A stretch of 64,000 nucleotides of DNA from Solidesulfovibrio magneticus RS-1 (GTDB lineage Bacteria > Desulfobacterota > Desulfovibrionia > Desulfovibrionales > Desulfovibrionaceae), in contig NC_012796.1 in the NCBI RefSeq assembly GCF_000010665.1, forward strand, positions 2,757,501-2,821,500, written 5' to 3'. Under the pieces are notes generated by a model. The model ran no database searches and was not told the origin of the DNA. It saw nothing but the letters and a program-made list of their open reading frames with translations. The position numbers and the translations under genes are program-made. Shown piece after piece: positions 43,002 to 51,663 of the stretch. Numbering within the stretch: the first letter of the stretch is position 1; each line of letters begins with the position of its first letter.

Positions 43002-44000
43002 TTAGCTCCCGTAGACCGCCTGAATCGCTTCGGCGCGCGCGTCCCGGGGCGTGGCCCTGGGCTTTGCGCCGCGCTTGTTGTCCACGCCGCCGGCCAGGGC
43101 CGCGCGGCGTTTGGCGTCGTCGCCGAGTTCGGCGGAACGGGAAGCAGCCAGGGATTGCTTGTATTCGGAAAGCAAGAGGTTCACGTCGTTGGCGTTGCCG
43201 CGCGCCAGGACCGCCAGGGCGGCGTCCCTGTCCTGGGGGTCCTTCTTGGTCTCCAGGGCCCACAGCTCCACGGCGTCCTTGAACTGCCGCGACCGGATCC
43301 GTTCGACCGGATCGTTGCCGAACAGGCCGCGCACCTCGGGATGCTGGGAGACGATGGCCTCCACATGGGCCTGGGCCGCCGCTGAGCTGGTTTCGGACGC
43401 CCGCGCCTGCTTCAGGCTGGCGAGCTCGTGTTCGAGCACGGCTAACCGTGCCTGCTGCGCGGCCGGGACGGCTCCGAACTTGTCGAGGGTCTTGCGCAAG
43501 GCCGCACCCAGGGAACCGGGATCGCGCAACAGCGGCGCAAGCTGCGGTTCGAGTTCGTCGAACTCCGCCGCGTCGCCCTTGAGCGCTTCCGGGATCTCCA
43601 CGGCCTTGGGCACTTCCTGGCCGGGCCCGGCGGGCGGCGCTGCCGGCCTGGCGGCCCGCAGTTCCTCAAGCTCCGCCCGGAGGGCGGCAAGCTCCTCCTT
43701 GGTGGCGCGTAGCCGTCCCGACATAGTGAGGGCGTGGGGCAGCACACCGGACGTTTCGCCGCCCTGGTCGCCGTCGATGTCCGGCGCGGCCGGCCCGCCT
43801 TCCCCGGCTTCGGCCGGGGGGGCCACCGGATCGGCGGTATCGCCGCTTTCCGGGGGGCTGGAAAGTCCGGCCTCGCTGGCGGGCTCCTCCGCTCCAGGCT
43901 GGGGGCCGCCGGCGGCAACCTCGCCGCCGTCCTCGGGGTCGCCGTAGGTGCTCGCCACGGCAGCGGCATACGCCGCGTCTCGTTCTTCCTGCTTTTCCAT
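43002..44000 (-). CDS. Scaffold-like protein
   Basis: 332 aa. Residues about 1-90 are acidic and disordered (GEEPASEAGLSSPPESGD region). About 95-250 is Ala/Glu/Arg-rich coiled coil (ATKEELAALRAELEELRAAR and LAVLEHELASLKQARASET). The C terminus is basic (RATPRDARAEAIQAVYGS). This acidic-coil-basic order and the position directly before the major capsid gene fit a scaffold protein. GGAGGAAG precedes the ATG at 44000; the longer frame to 44204 lacks one. Confidence 0.7.
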   Translation of the reverse strand: MEKQEERDAAYAAAVASTYGDPEDGGEVAAGGPQPGAEEPASEAGLSSPPESGDTADPVAPPAEAGEGGPAAPDIDGDQGGETSGVLPHALTMSGRLRATKEELAALRAELEELRAARPAAPPAGPGQEVPKAVEIPEALKGDAAEFDELEPQLAPLLRDPGSLGAALRKTLDKFGAVPAAQQARLAVLEHELASLKQARASETSSAAAQAHVEAIVSQHPEVRGLFGNDPVERIRSRQFKDAVELWALETKKDPQDRDAALAVLARGNANDVNLLLSEYKQSLAASRSAELGDDAKRRAALAGGVDNKRGAKPRATPRDARAEAIQAVYGS

Positions 44001-44065
44001 GACTTCCTCCGTCATTCCAGGAGCCGTCGGGCGGGCCTGGACACCGGGCCTCTTTCGAGGTGCCG

Positions 44066-44308
44066 TTATGCTGTTCCGGGGTAGCCGGATGCTTCCCAAA
44101 GGCCCTTGCTGCCTGACAGCTCCTGGCGCAGGCAGCGCAGGGCCATGATCTGGCCCTGGAGCTTGCGAACCTGTTCTTCGGCGCAGGATTCGAGCTGGCG
44201 GCAATACTGGGCGATGCCCAAATCGATGAGTGCCACCACGTCATGCAGCACCGGCCCGGCCTGGCTGTGGATCCGCCGGAGCAGTTCCTGTCTATTGGCT
44301 GCGGCCAT
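44066..44308 (-). CDS. Hypothetical head-region protein (80 aa)
   Basis: 80 aa, all-helical. LLRRIHSQAGPVLHDVVALI is followed by a Cys/Glu/Gln-rich helix (CRQLESCAEEQVRKLQGQIM). No family recognised. Its start overlaps the preceding gene by 17 bp, so it is coupled to it within the head module. The 65 bp after it separate it from the scaffold gene. Confidence 0.6.
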   Translation of the reverse strand: MAAANRQELLRRIHSQAGPVLHDVVALIDLGIAQYCRQLESCAEEQVRKLQGQIMALRCLRQELSGSKGLWEASGYPGTA

Positions 44309-44630
44309 AAACCTTCCGGATCGCCTCGGCCCGCTTGCTCTCAGGAGATTCCACGCCCAGGGCCTCGATCTGCAGCACGACGCTGGACTCGTCTCCGGTT
44401 TGGTCCGCCGTGCTGTTGACCCGCGTCACCCGGGCCCTGCAGGCCAGTTCCACGGTTTCCCCCACGACAAAATCGCCGACCGAGCGGCCGAGCTTCCGAA
44501 GCGATCCGCCGTCCAAGGAAAGGCCCAATCCCCACGGGAACTTTTCCCCGTCCCGCGAGGCAACGGCCTGCCCTTTCCTTTCCGTCTTCCGCTCCGCCGC
44601 CGTCCGGGCCATGCTCACAAGCTTGCTCAT
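44292..44630 (-). CDS. Hypothetical head-region protein (112 aa)
   Basis: 112 aa. Beta-rich centre with VGETVELACRARVTRVNSTA and ESSVVLQIEALGVESPESKR; it may act as a small capsid-associated or staple-like protein, which are often encoded next to the portal. Start 44630 overlaps the portal stop (ATGA). Not identified by family. Confidence 0.6.
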   Translation of the reverse strand: MSKLVSMARTAAERKTERKGQAVASRDGEKFPWGLGLSLDGGSLRKLGRSVGDFVVGETVELACRARVTRVNSTADQTGDESSVVLQIEALGVESPESKRAEAIRKVYGRSQ

Positions 44631-46675
44631 GCGGCCTCCGTAAGCCCCAGGCCGGCGGTCGGCGGCCGTGAGGCCACGACGCGCAGGCCAAAGTCGCCGG
44701 GAGCCGGGGCGGCCGGGGCTTGCTGGGGCTGGGGTTGCTGGACGGCCATGCCCTGCAGGGCTTCCGCCAACATCCGCTGCAAGGCCGCATCCGGCGTGAT
44801 GCCGCGCGAGTTCATGGAATTGAGGAGCGTTTCGAGCTTGGTGGCCTGTTCGATCCGCACCTGCATGGCCATCTGCCGTTCCTGGTTGAGCTCGACCGTG
44901 GCCTGGTCGTAGACGATGTCCGCCGGGATCTGCATGGACGTGGCCACCTGGCGCAGCCCCTTGTTGACGTCCAGCATGGGCGCGAACTGCGGATTCGAGG
45001 CGCACATGGTCATGAACTGGATGAGCCGCTGGGACTGCACTTCCTTGGACATGAGCGCCGTCGCCCCCCGGGCCACCACCGAGAAATCGCCCTTGATGTC
45101 CGGGCGCGGATTGAAGTCCATGTTCCAGTGGTACAGGGCGGTGACGAACTGCGAGGTCACTTCGTCGTCGAAGATCTTGACCATCTCGGCGAGGTTGATG
45201 CTCATGGCGTTCATGAGCATGGACAGGCCGCCCAGGGTGCGCGCGGCGTCGGAAACGTTGCCGTCGCCGTGCACCCAGCGCGGCACGGTCAGCTCGTCGC
45301 CCATGTCGTCGAAGTATTTGGCCAGGGCCAGGTAGTCGCTGGTGTGGCTCGAGGCCTGCCAAAAGGTGATGGCCTTGCTCATGTCCTCGCCGGTATCGAA
45401 CTTGAGCCATGTGCCGCCACGGATGTTGTCCGCGTCCAGGGTCTGCTGCAGGGCTGGGACGTTGACCCCGCCGATAGGGCCCAGGGACATCCGGGCATTG
45501 TCCATCATGGCCCGGACCACGGCGTTTATGGCAGACTGGGCGTCACGATACACCCCCGTGACCCCCAGGCCGCACAGGCTGGAGTCATCGCGGAACATGG
45601 GAAAAATCTGGAAAGGAAATTCCACGCCCCGGATCGGGGCGCGCACCGCCTTGATGATCTTGCCGCCAAGCATCCAAACGTTGCAGAAATAGTCGGCCTG
45701 GACCGGATCGTTGCCCAGGTCGACGCCGCACTCCTCCAATTCGTCGCCGCGCAGCCAGCCGTACCGCTCCAGGACCCGCCAGCGGCCTTGGAGTTGGGGT
45801 TCCGGGGTGCCGCCATTGATGCTGCGCAGCTGGGATTCAAAGTCGTACTCCGTGGCGTCGCCGTCCCGCTTTTCCGCCAGATAGGCCCTGACCACGTCGC
45901 CGTCGAAACCGGTCCGGCCCGCCAGCTCCAGCACATCACCGTACACCATCCGGTATTCTTCGTAGCCGTACCGGCAATCCCCCATCCGGCGGTTGGCCGA
46001 CTGGTCCCAATAAAATGACCATGGGGAAACCCGGCGGTAATACGGGCGGCGTTCCACCGGCGAGGTATCGAGCACCCAGGCTTCGCGCTGGATGGCCCGG
46101 CCGTCGACGCCCGGCTCGGCCACCAGTTTGGCCGTCCAGACCCGGCGTTTGCGCTCGTCCACCAACGGCCCCTTGTGGATGCCCATGCCGTAGATGGCCC
46201 CGTCCAGGATGACTTCCCGGATGGTGGCGCGGTAGCCGACATGGTCCGGGCTTTCCGCCAGTTGGTCGGCGATGACCCGGGACATGGCTTCGGAGCGCTG
46301 CTTGGCGATGTCCTGGAGGAACTTCACGGCTTCGGCGTCGCCATAAGCACGGCGCACCCCGGCGATGAAATCCATCATGGCCGGCTCCAGCACCGGCTCG
46401 GGCGTGGGTTCGATGGACCAGTTACGGTCCCCGGCCTGGGGAAACAGGATCTCCATGAGCCTGGACACGATGGTGTCCACCTTGACCCGGCACTTGTTGA
46501 CGAACAGCTTGCTGGCGTTTGCGCTGAAGCTGTTGGCCACGGCCTCGTCGTACTCGCCCATGTACATGCGGTAGCGCTCCAGCCACTTCATTTCCCAAGG
46601 CTGCCGCGCCCGCTGGGCATCCCGGAACTCCTTGGCGAGCTTGGAGGCCAGCAGGGCCAGTCTTTCGCTAGCCAT
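44627..46675 (-). CDS. Phage portal protein
   Basis: 682 aa. Podovirus-like portal: an early helical region with PWEMKWLERYRMYMGEYDEA, the KVDTIVSRLMEILFPQAGDR segment, and the central SPWSFYWDQSANRRMGDCRY followed by a long mid-protein with PALQQTLDADNIRGGTWLKF. Helical C-terminal third with Gln/Pro tail (QPQPQQAPAAP). Portals form the ring at the packaging vertex. It is encoded between the holin gene and the capsid module, with AAGGAACG before the ATG. Confidence 0.85.
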   Translation of the reverse strand: MASERLALLASKLAKEFRDAQRARQPWEMKWLERYRMYMGEYDEAVANSFSANASKLFVNKCRVKVDTIVSRLMEILFPQAGDRNWSIEPTPEPVLEPAMMDFIAGVRRAYGDAEAVKFLQDIAKQRSEAMSRVIADQLAESPDHVGYRATIREVILDGAIYGMGIHKGPLVDERKRRVWTAKLVAEPGVDGRAIQREAWVLDTSPVERRPYYRRVSPWSFYWDQSANRRMGDCRYGYEEYRMVYGDVLELAGRTGFDGDVVRAYLAEKRDGDATEYDFESQLRSINGGTPEPQLQGRWRVLERYGWLRGDELEECGVDLGNDPVQADYFCNVWMLGGKIIKAVRAPIRGVEFPFQIFPMFRDDSSLCGLGVTGVYRDAQSAINAVVRAMMDNARMSLGPIGGVNVPALQQTLDADNIRGGTWLKFDTGEDMSKAITFWQASSHTSDYLALAKYFDDMGDELTVPRWVHGDGNVSDAARTLGGLSMLMNAMSINLAEMVKIFDDEVTSQFVTALYHWNMDFNPRPDIKGDFSVVARGATALMSKEVQSQRLIQFMTMCASNPQFAPMLDVNKGLRQVATSMQIPADIVYDQATVELNQERQMAMQVRIEQATKLETLLNSMNSRGITPDAALQRMLAEALQGMAVQQPQPQQAPAAPAPGDFGLRVVASRPPTAGLGLTEAA

Positions 46676-47162
46676 CGCGGCGTTCCTTGGACGGCCGGCA
46701 GGTGAAGGCCACGCCGTCGCGGTAGTCGGTGAGGCGTTTGACGATGGCCTGGGGCAGCGGGCAGCCGAGCGCCCGCAAGTGCCCCATGATGGACAGCATT
46801 TCGTTTATGGCGAGGTAGAGGATGATGCCGGCCCGGAAGTCGAAGTGCAGCCAGCCGCCGGCCTTGAAATTGAGCATGGAATCCAGGGTCACGGCCGCGA
46901 AAATGGCCGCCGCGTACAGGAAGAACTTGGACAGGCCGCGCAGGAAGCGCCGCCGTGACAGGCAGCCGTCGATCCAGGCCCGGGTGAAGCCGAGGGCGAA
47001 GTCAAAGCCCCACAAAAGAAACAGGCCGCTTGTCAGCCTGTCCCAGCCCCCGAGCAGGCTGCAGGCCACGGCCAGGATCGTGGAACAGATCGTCTTGCCC
47101 AGCCAGCCGACCAGCAGGTCCCGGCCAACTTCGAGCAGGTGGTCCCAGACCAGCCCGAACAT
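46668..47162 (-). CDS. Phage holin (holin_4-like)
   Basis: 164 aa. Three to four membrane segments: TICSTILAVACSLLGGW, GLFLLWGFDFALGFTRAW, FLYAAAIFAAVTLDSML, and GIILYLAINEMLSIMGH. The loop FTRAWIDGCLSRRRFLRG-type sequence and the final INEMLSIMGH are typical of phage_holin_4 proteins, which form the inner-membrane holes for lysis. One-base TGATG coupling to the patatin gene upstream, and it overlaps the portal gene start. Confidence 0.8.
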   Translation of the reverse strand: MFGLVWDHLLEVGRDLLVGWLGKTICSTILAVACSLLGGWDRLTSGLFLLWGFDFALGFTRAWIDGCLSRRRFLRGLSKFFLYAAAIFAAVTLDSMLNFKAGGWLHFDFRAGIILYLAINEMLSIMGHLRALGCPLPQAIVKRLTDYRDGVAFTCRPSKERRDG

Positions 47163-48064
47163 CAGGCCGCCCCCGCCAGTTCCAGGGCCCGTACGGCCTC
47201 GGGGCTCCCGGCCAGCTGCTTGGCGGCCAGCTTGAGGACGCCCAGGGATTTGGCGTCCGTTGCGTCCATGGCCACGGGTTCGGGCAGCTCAGCCTGCAGC
47301 CGGAGATAGCCCTCGCCCAGGGTGGCCCGGCAGTCCATGTCCACCAGCTCGGCCTGGCCGGCAAACATGACGTCGAGCAGGCGCGGAGCCCACTGGGCCA
47401 GGCCATAGGACCGGGCCGCCTCCAGCAGGATGGGCTTTTCGCACCGCCCCGTGCCCAGGGAAACCAGCCGCACGGCCGACAGCGGCGCGCCCAGGGCCAG
47501 CCCGGCCACCAGGGCCAGACGGGCCGGATTGTTGGCGACCACGCCGCCGTCGATGCAGGCCCGCTCCAAGCCGCCAAGGGATTTGATGCGGCAGGGCTCG
47601 AAAAAGGTCGGCGCGGCCGAGGTGGCCCGGGCCACGTCGGCCATGCGGTAGAACCCGCCGCCCCAGGAGGTGAACAGGGCCAGGTCGCGCATCTCGATGT
47701 CGTAGGCCACGGCCATGGCCCGGGTTTCCACGTCGGACAGCATCCGGTCGCCGAACACTTCCCACAAGGCCACTTCGAGTTCGCCCGCGTCGTAGAGTTC
47801 GTCGGCCATGCCACCAAGGGACGCCAGGCGTTTTTTGAGGGACCGCGAAAAGATGGCCGGCCCGCGCTCCAGGTAGAACTCGGCCAGCCGCATGGCCGGC
47901 AGGCCGGCCGCGAGGCCCAGGGCGAGGATGCCGCCGGTGGAGGTGCCAGCAATGAGGTCAAAGTGCCGGCTGATCGACTGGCCGATGGCGTTCTCAAAGG
48001 CGGCCAGCACCAAGGCCGGCAGCAACCCCTTCATGCCGCCGCCGTCAATGGACAGGATCTTCAC
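47162..48064 (-). CDS. Patatin-like phospholipase
   Basis: 300 aa. All hallmarks of the patatin fold are present: the oxyanion loop KILSIDGGGMKG at residues 2-13, the nucleophile elbow GTSTG with S42, and the catalytic D172 in ACIDGGVVANNP. Patatin enzymes hydrolyse membrane phospholipids and act as effectors in several bacterial defence systems. No signal peptide is visible, so it would act from the cytoplasm unless released by the holin. The GTG start at 48064 overlaps the preceding stop (GTGA) and the stop overlaps the holin start, so it is firmly embedded in the lysis operon. Lysis help or a superinfection function are both possible. Confidence 0.93.
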   Translation of the reverse strand: MKILSIDGGGMKGLLPALVLAAFENAIGQSISRHFDLIAGTSTGGILALGLAAGLPAMRLAEFYLERGPAIFSRSLKKRLASLGGMADELYDAGELEVALWEVFGDRMLSDVETRAMAVAYDIEMRDLALFTSWGGGFYRMADVARATSAAPTFFEPCRIKSLGGLERACIDGGVVANNPARLALVAGLALGAPLSAVRLVSLGTGRCEKPILLEAARSYGLAQWAPRLLDVMFAGQAELVDMDCRATLGEGYLRLQAELPEPVAMDATDAKSLGVLKLAAKQLAGSPEAVRALELAGAA

Positions 48065-48564
48065 GGCTTGCCTCCTGCGGCCCCGGGGTCGGCGCTGGCG
48101 GCGGGCGGCGGCCCGGGCCAGCGCAGAGCCTCGGGCCCGAAGACGGCAGCGGCCTGGGCCGCCTGGCCCGAGGCTCCGCCCTCCCCTTGGCCCTCGGCCG
48201 TTTCCAGGGCCTGGGCCACCCGGCGGCCCAGGCCGTCGCCGCTTTCGCGCAACGCCTCGAGTAGCCGGTCCGGATAGGACGGCCGGCGGCAGAGGCCGGG
48301 CGGCGACGTCGCCGGCCCGATGGGCCCCCGGGCTGTTTTGCGGCCCCACAGCGCCAGCCACAAAAAGCCCGAACCCAGGGCGAAGAGCGCCGGCCCGATG
48401 CTTACCGGAATCAACAGCGGCGGGCTGTCGTCGAAACCGCACCAGAAGCGGTGCGGCTGGCTCGTGTCCATGGCGATGAGCGCGGCGCTGAGCAGCCACT
48501 GGGCCACCGCCCCCCAGGCGGTCTTGGACTTAAGATAGCCAAGCAATAGCGCTTTAACGTCCAT
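48061..48564 (-). CDS. Small membrane protein of lysis module
   Basis: 167 aa. Two membrane segments: WGAVAQWLLSAALIAMD near residue 18, and LLIPVSIGPALFALGSGFLW near residue 50. Then a long cytoplasmic Pro/Gly/Ala-rich tail. Two-helix topology with a soluble tail is common for phage holin or holin-like accessory proteins; no family was recognised. Overlaps neighbours at both ends. Confidence 0.6.
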   Translation of the reverse strand: MDVKALLLGYLKSKTAWGAVAQWLLSAALIAMDTSQPHRFWCGFDDSPPLLIPVSIGPALFALGSGFLWLALWGRKTARGPIGPATSPPGLCRRPSYPDRLLEALRESGDGLGRRVAQALETAEGQGEGGASGQAAQAAAVFGPEALRWPGPPPAASADPGAAGGKP

Positions 48565-49084
48565 GGCCCACCTCCACGCCGGCCCCCATGGCCCAGACGT
48601 CGATGTCCAGGCCGCCCGAGGCGATGGCGAAGCGCAGCTTGTCTAGGAATCGGCTGTCCCCGGGCCGCTCCAGGATCAGGACGATCCCGGCCCGCTTGCC
48701 CGTCGCCCCGGCATAGGCCAGGGACTGGCCCACGGCTTCGGCCCACTTGGCCGCGAAATCGAATTCCACGGCATGGTCGGCCGTTTCGCAGTCCACCCGC
48801 AGGCCCGGGCGGGGCGTGGTTTCCAGGGCTCCGCCGGCTTCGGCGCACCACAACGCCTGGTAGTGCTTTTCGGGACGGGCATGGCCGGCCCGGGCCGCCT
48901 GACAGCAGAACAGCACCAGGGCCGTGGCCAGGGCCACCAGGGCCACCCGGGGCCGGCGGTAGAACCACTCCCACACGGCGCAGGCCCGACGGGCCGTGGC
49001 CCGGGACAGGCCCCAGTCCTGGAGCCGGCAGGCCACATGCAGCGGATTGAACAGATGCCGCAGGCCTTCGAGGAGCTTAGGCAT
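48554..49084 (-). CDS. Membrane-anchored unknown protein of lysis module
   Basis: 176 aa. An N-terminal anchor at about 47-65 (RVALVALATALVLFCCQAAR). The soluble part contains YQALWCAEAGGALETTPRPG, then RVDCETADHAVEFDFAAKWA and EAVGQSLAYAGATGKRAGIV, a block I recall from hypothetical proteins of other bacteria. The spaced acidic residues and a final buried VLI strand could be a PD-(D/E)XK-like core, but the catalytic Lys is not clear. In the lysis operon, overlapping both neighbours. Function unknown. Confidence 0.6.
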   Translation of the reverse strand: MPKLLEGLRHLFNPLHVACRLQDWGLSRATARRACAVWEWFYRRPRVALVALATALVLFCCQAARAGHARPEKHYQALWCAEAGGALETTPRPGLRVDCETADHAVEFDFAAKWAEAVGQSLAYAGATGKRAGIVLILERPGDSRFLDKLRFAIASGGLDIDVWAMGAGVEVGHGR

Positions 49085-49640
49085 GGGGCAGCCCTCCCTC
49101 GATAAAGGCCGCCACCTTTGGCGGATATTGGGGATTGGTGTTGTGCGTGGCGGCGTAGGGCCCGCCGTTGTAGGCGCGCAGCACCCCTTCCCAGCCCAGG
49201 GAGGCGAGGTAGCGCTTGGCGTAGCCGGCCAGATGCCGGCAGCCGATGTCGATGTTGAGTTTAGGATCGTGCAGCTCGTTCAAAAACGCGCCGTCAAAGC
49301 CGCGTTCACGGGCCACCGCGCCCATCATCTGCATGAGGCCCCAGGACGCCTGCTGGCCCCACCACTCGCAGTCCGGATCCACGCCACGGGCGGCGGCCTG
49401 GAAATCCGCCGGCGGCCGTTCGGAGGCGATCTCCGCGTCGGTCACGGCCCGGAAGGGCTTTTTCAGCCTGCAGTCCCAAAAATACCGGTACTTCGGTTCG
49501 GGATTCCAGGCCCAGACGTTGCCGCCGCCCGACTCGTGCCGGATGACGGCGTAGACGATCTGGGGCGGCAGCCCGTGGACATGGGCGGCTTCCTCGGACA
49601 ATTGGCGGATCTGCTCCTGGGTGACGCCGAAAAACGACAT
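49077..49640 (-). CDS. Phage lytic transglycosylase (SLT-type endolysin)
   Basis: 187 aa. SLT/GEWL-like: the catalytic Glu in AVIRHESGGGN (about residue 37), then GQQASWGLMQMMGAVAR, and the closing VLRAYNGGPYAA motif. It cleaves peptidoglycan glycan strands. No signal peptide is seen, so it needs the holin for export. The start at 49640 has GGAGG upstream. It is the first clearly functional gene of the leftward lysis operon. Confidence 0.9.
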   Translation of the reverse strand: MSFFGVTQEQIRQLSEEAAHVHGLPPQIVYAVIRHESGGGNVWAWNPEPKYRYFWDCRLKKPFRAVTDAEIASERPPADFQAAARGVDPDCEWWGQQASWGLMQMMGAVARERGFDGAFLNELHDPKLNIDIGCRHLAGYAKRYLASLGWEGVLRAYNGGPYAATHNTNPQYPPKVAAFIEGGLPHA

Positions 49641-49867
49641 GGCGGCCTCCGTGGGGCGGCCGCCATGTCCGGGACGGAAACGGAAGGAGCGCGGGGCAGG
49701 AGGCGGCCTGCCTTGCAGACCGATCCGTACCACGCGTTTTTCGGCCGCCCGGCCGGGTGTACCGAAAATAACATGGAGTGGTTGGGGAATGGTAAGGGAG
49801 CGTACCGAAGATGATAGGAAGTGGCAGGGAAGATTTTTCTTGACAAGTATTCATACCGGAGCCCCTT

Positions 49868-50190
49868 TCACGTCGGACGCGTTTCCCGGGCCTTGACCGG
49901 AATCGGGGCGGCTTTGTTTTGGCGTTCGTTGTCCCAGCGTGCCTTGACGGCCTTTTCGCATTGGCCTTGCGCTCGGACAGTTCTCGCGGGTCAAAAGAAG
50001 ACGTGCTCCCGATGGCGGCCAGGGTGGCGTCGCGCATCTGCTCGATGCTGCCGCCGAATTCAGTCAGGTAATGGTTGCAACGCCTGACGATGTCCCGCAC
50101 GGCGAAAGTTATGATCCGATCAAGGCCGCTGAGACCCGATTGAGAGAGAAGCAGGTGATCCAGCGTCTTGTCCATGTCGCGAAGCAGCAT
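49868..50190 (-). pseudogene. Frameshifted small gene of lysis region
   Basis: From ATG 50190 the frame encodes a protein-like stretch (RDMDKTLDHLLLSQSGLSGL, then SIEQMRDATLAAIG). At the run near 49953..49956 it turns into improbable sequence, while the -1 frame continues naturally with KAVKARWDNERQNKAAPIPV and ends at 49868. A single-base shift would give a ~106-aa helical protein. It could be a sequence error, a decayed gene, or a -1 frameshift at GCGAAAAGG. The 227 bp from here to the transglycosylase hold nothing I recognise. Confidence 0.45.
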
Positions 50191-50345
50191 GGCGTTGTTT
50201 TAGACCAAATAAAGGTAGCCGTTGGCGCAGGACAGCCAATCCTCGGCCGGATGCGGCAACGGCGGTTCCGGCTTGGCCGGGATGGCCTCCGCGGGACCTG
50301 GGCCGCCCGGACGGCCTGTCTGATGGGCAGCCTTCGAGAATAACA

Positions 50346-50424
50346 CTGCCGGGTGCTCAGAACCCCCGAAGAGGGTGGGCCATATTTAGGCCAAAGTCTT
50401 GAACATACGGCCCACACCCGGCAG
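50346..50424. repeat. Nested hairpin in 50191-50706 gap
   Basis: This 516-bp gap between the frameshifted gene and the Mrr-like gene has no convincing gene. It contains CTGCCGGGTG at 50346..50355 and its perfect complement at 50415..50424, with GTGGGCC (50375..50381) and GGCCCAC (50409..50415) nested inside. The arms could fold as a long RNA hairpin. No T tract follows closely. A structured RNA, a mobile remnant or an untranslated leader are possible. Confidence 0.55.
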
Positions 50425-50706
50425 CAAGGATGTGCAGGTGGGAGAAAACAAAGAGGCCCCGGCTGTCGGGTGGGGTGGACCGTCTTCGGTGGAGGTATGG
50501 GGCTTCGTGGTCGGGAACTCAGCCAACCGGGGGAAGATAGCCAAGGGACTTGACAGGATTTACGTTGCGACAGTATCGGTTTTCAAATTGTGGCCAGCCA
50601 ACGCAACCCACGGATCCTCAGCCTGAGTGTGACCATTAGCTGCATGTTGATCTATTTTTTACAGCGCACGAGCTAATTACTTTAAATAAAAAAACATTCA
50701 CTATAA

Positions 50707-51324
50707 ATGAAAAAGACATTCGAAATATACGATGCCTGCGCTGAACGGGAACAAGCTAAATTAAACGAATATTTCGACAGTCTCAGCCAAGACGGAATTA
50801 GCATTGCTTACGTAAGATATGTTGGACATCTTTTTGAAAAGAAGGGATACTGCGTTGTTTATTATGGGCTCCAAAAAAATGAAATTGATTCTGACATAGA
50901 TATTATTGCCTATGATGATTTTGAAACTATCTTCATTAAATGTAAATATTATTGCGACGACGGAGCACTTTCTCAAAAACACATCCTCAAATTCTTTGAG
51001 GATAGCCTCTTATGGATTTCACTCCATAACACCCATCCGATCATAGAGCATGGTGTTATCATTAATATTATTGCCACCAATACAACATTAACCTTAAAAG
51101 CGATGCAGTGCGCTTATTCACTCAATGTACAACGCTACGACAAGCTTTATCTCGATACGAACTATCCGCTAATTAAATGCTTATTCCATCAGACTCTTGG
51201 TTATATCTATGTCCTCCCCTGGGATGAAATATATGACAAAGTGAATACTAAAATTTTCATGAAAACCATTAAAGAGGCAGAAATGGAATATTCACCTGTT
51301 TGGGCAGCTGAACAATATTTATAA
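50707..51324 (+). CDS. Mrr-like restriction endonuclease-type protein
   Basis: 205 aa. DGISIAYVRYVGHLFEKKGY then DIDIIAYDDFETIFIKCKYY has the arrangement of the Mrr/RE-like PD-(D/E)XK fold (G-Y-x-V, D-x-D-I-I-A, then a buried strand with K-C-K). The second acidic residue of the usual E/Q-x-K is replaced by Lys, so activity is uncertain. Strongly AT-rich and on the opposite strand to the surrounding lysis and packaging genes, so it is a moron inserted between them. No partner methylase is present. Confidence 0.55.
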   Translation: MKKTFEIYDACAEREQAKLNEYFDSLSQDGISIAYVRYVGHLFEKKGYCVVYYGLQKNEIDSDIDIIAYDDFETIFIKCKYYCDDGALSQKHILKFFEDSLLWISLHNTHPIIEHGVIINIIATNTTLTLKAMQCAYSLNVQRYDKLYLDTNYPLIKCLFHQTLGYIYVLPWDEIYDKVNTKIFMKTIKEAEMEYSPVWAAEQYL

Positions 51325-51466
51325 TAGCTCTTAACCCACAAAGTCGAACAGCATAATGGGTAACCCCGAATCTCTTTTCGGCTACCATCTGCCGACCCCA
51401 TTGAGCAAAGAACTTAAGGGCCATAAAAAACCATGCGCACGAAGACCCGGACAATCAAGGCCAGCC

Positions 51467-51661
51467 TCATTCTTCTGCCTTTTTAGTGAATTTCCGCCGC
51501 CACGCCAGCAGTTCTTCCCGGTCCGCGATGTAGGAAAACCCGTCAAATCGGACCGGCATGGGCGGAGACACTTCTTTGAGGTAGCGGATAAACCGTCGCC
51601 GTCCAATCCCGAGAACCGCGCAAATCTCTTCCTTGTTGAGCAGCATCGTCCTTTCATCCAT
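51467..51661 (-). CDS. Small HTH protein downstream of terminase
   Basis: 64 aa. MDERTMLLNKEEICAVLGIG then a recognition-like RRRFIRYLKEVSPPMPVRFD and a short strand, which is an AlpA/helix_turn_helix_17 layout. It lies 2 bp after the 224-aa gene in the packaging operon. An alternative start upstream exists in a longer frame but runs over that gene. Probably a DNA-binding regulator or packaging accessory. Confidence 0.6.
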   Translation of the reverse strand: MDERTMLLNKEEICAVLGIGRRRFIRYLKEVSPPMPVRFDGFSYIADREELLAWRRKFTKKAEE

Positions 51662-51663
51662 TG

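Noticed and set aside
44720-46018. 432-aa open frame opposite the portal gene
   Set aside because: Shadow frame; composition and lack of domains argue against a gene.
50399-50626. 75-aa rightward frame before the Mrr-like gene
   Set aside because: No ribosome-binding site, no family resemblance, and it begins inside the hairpin.
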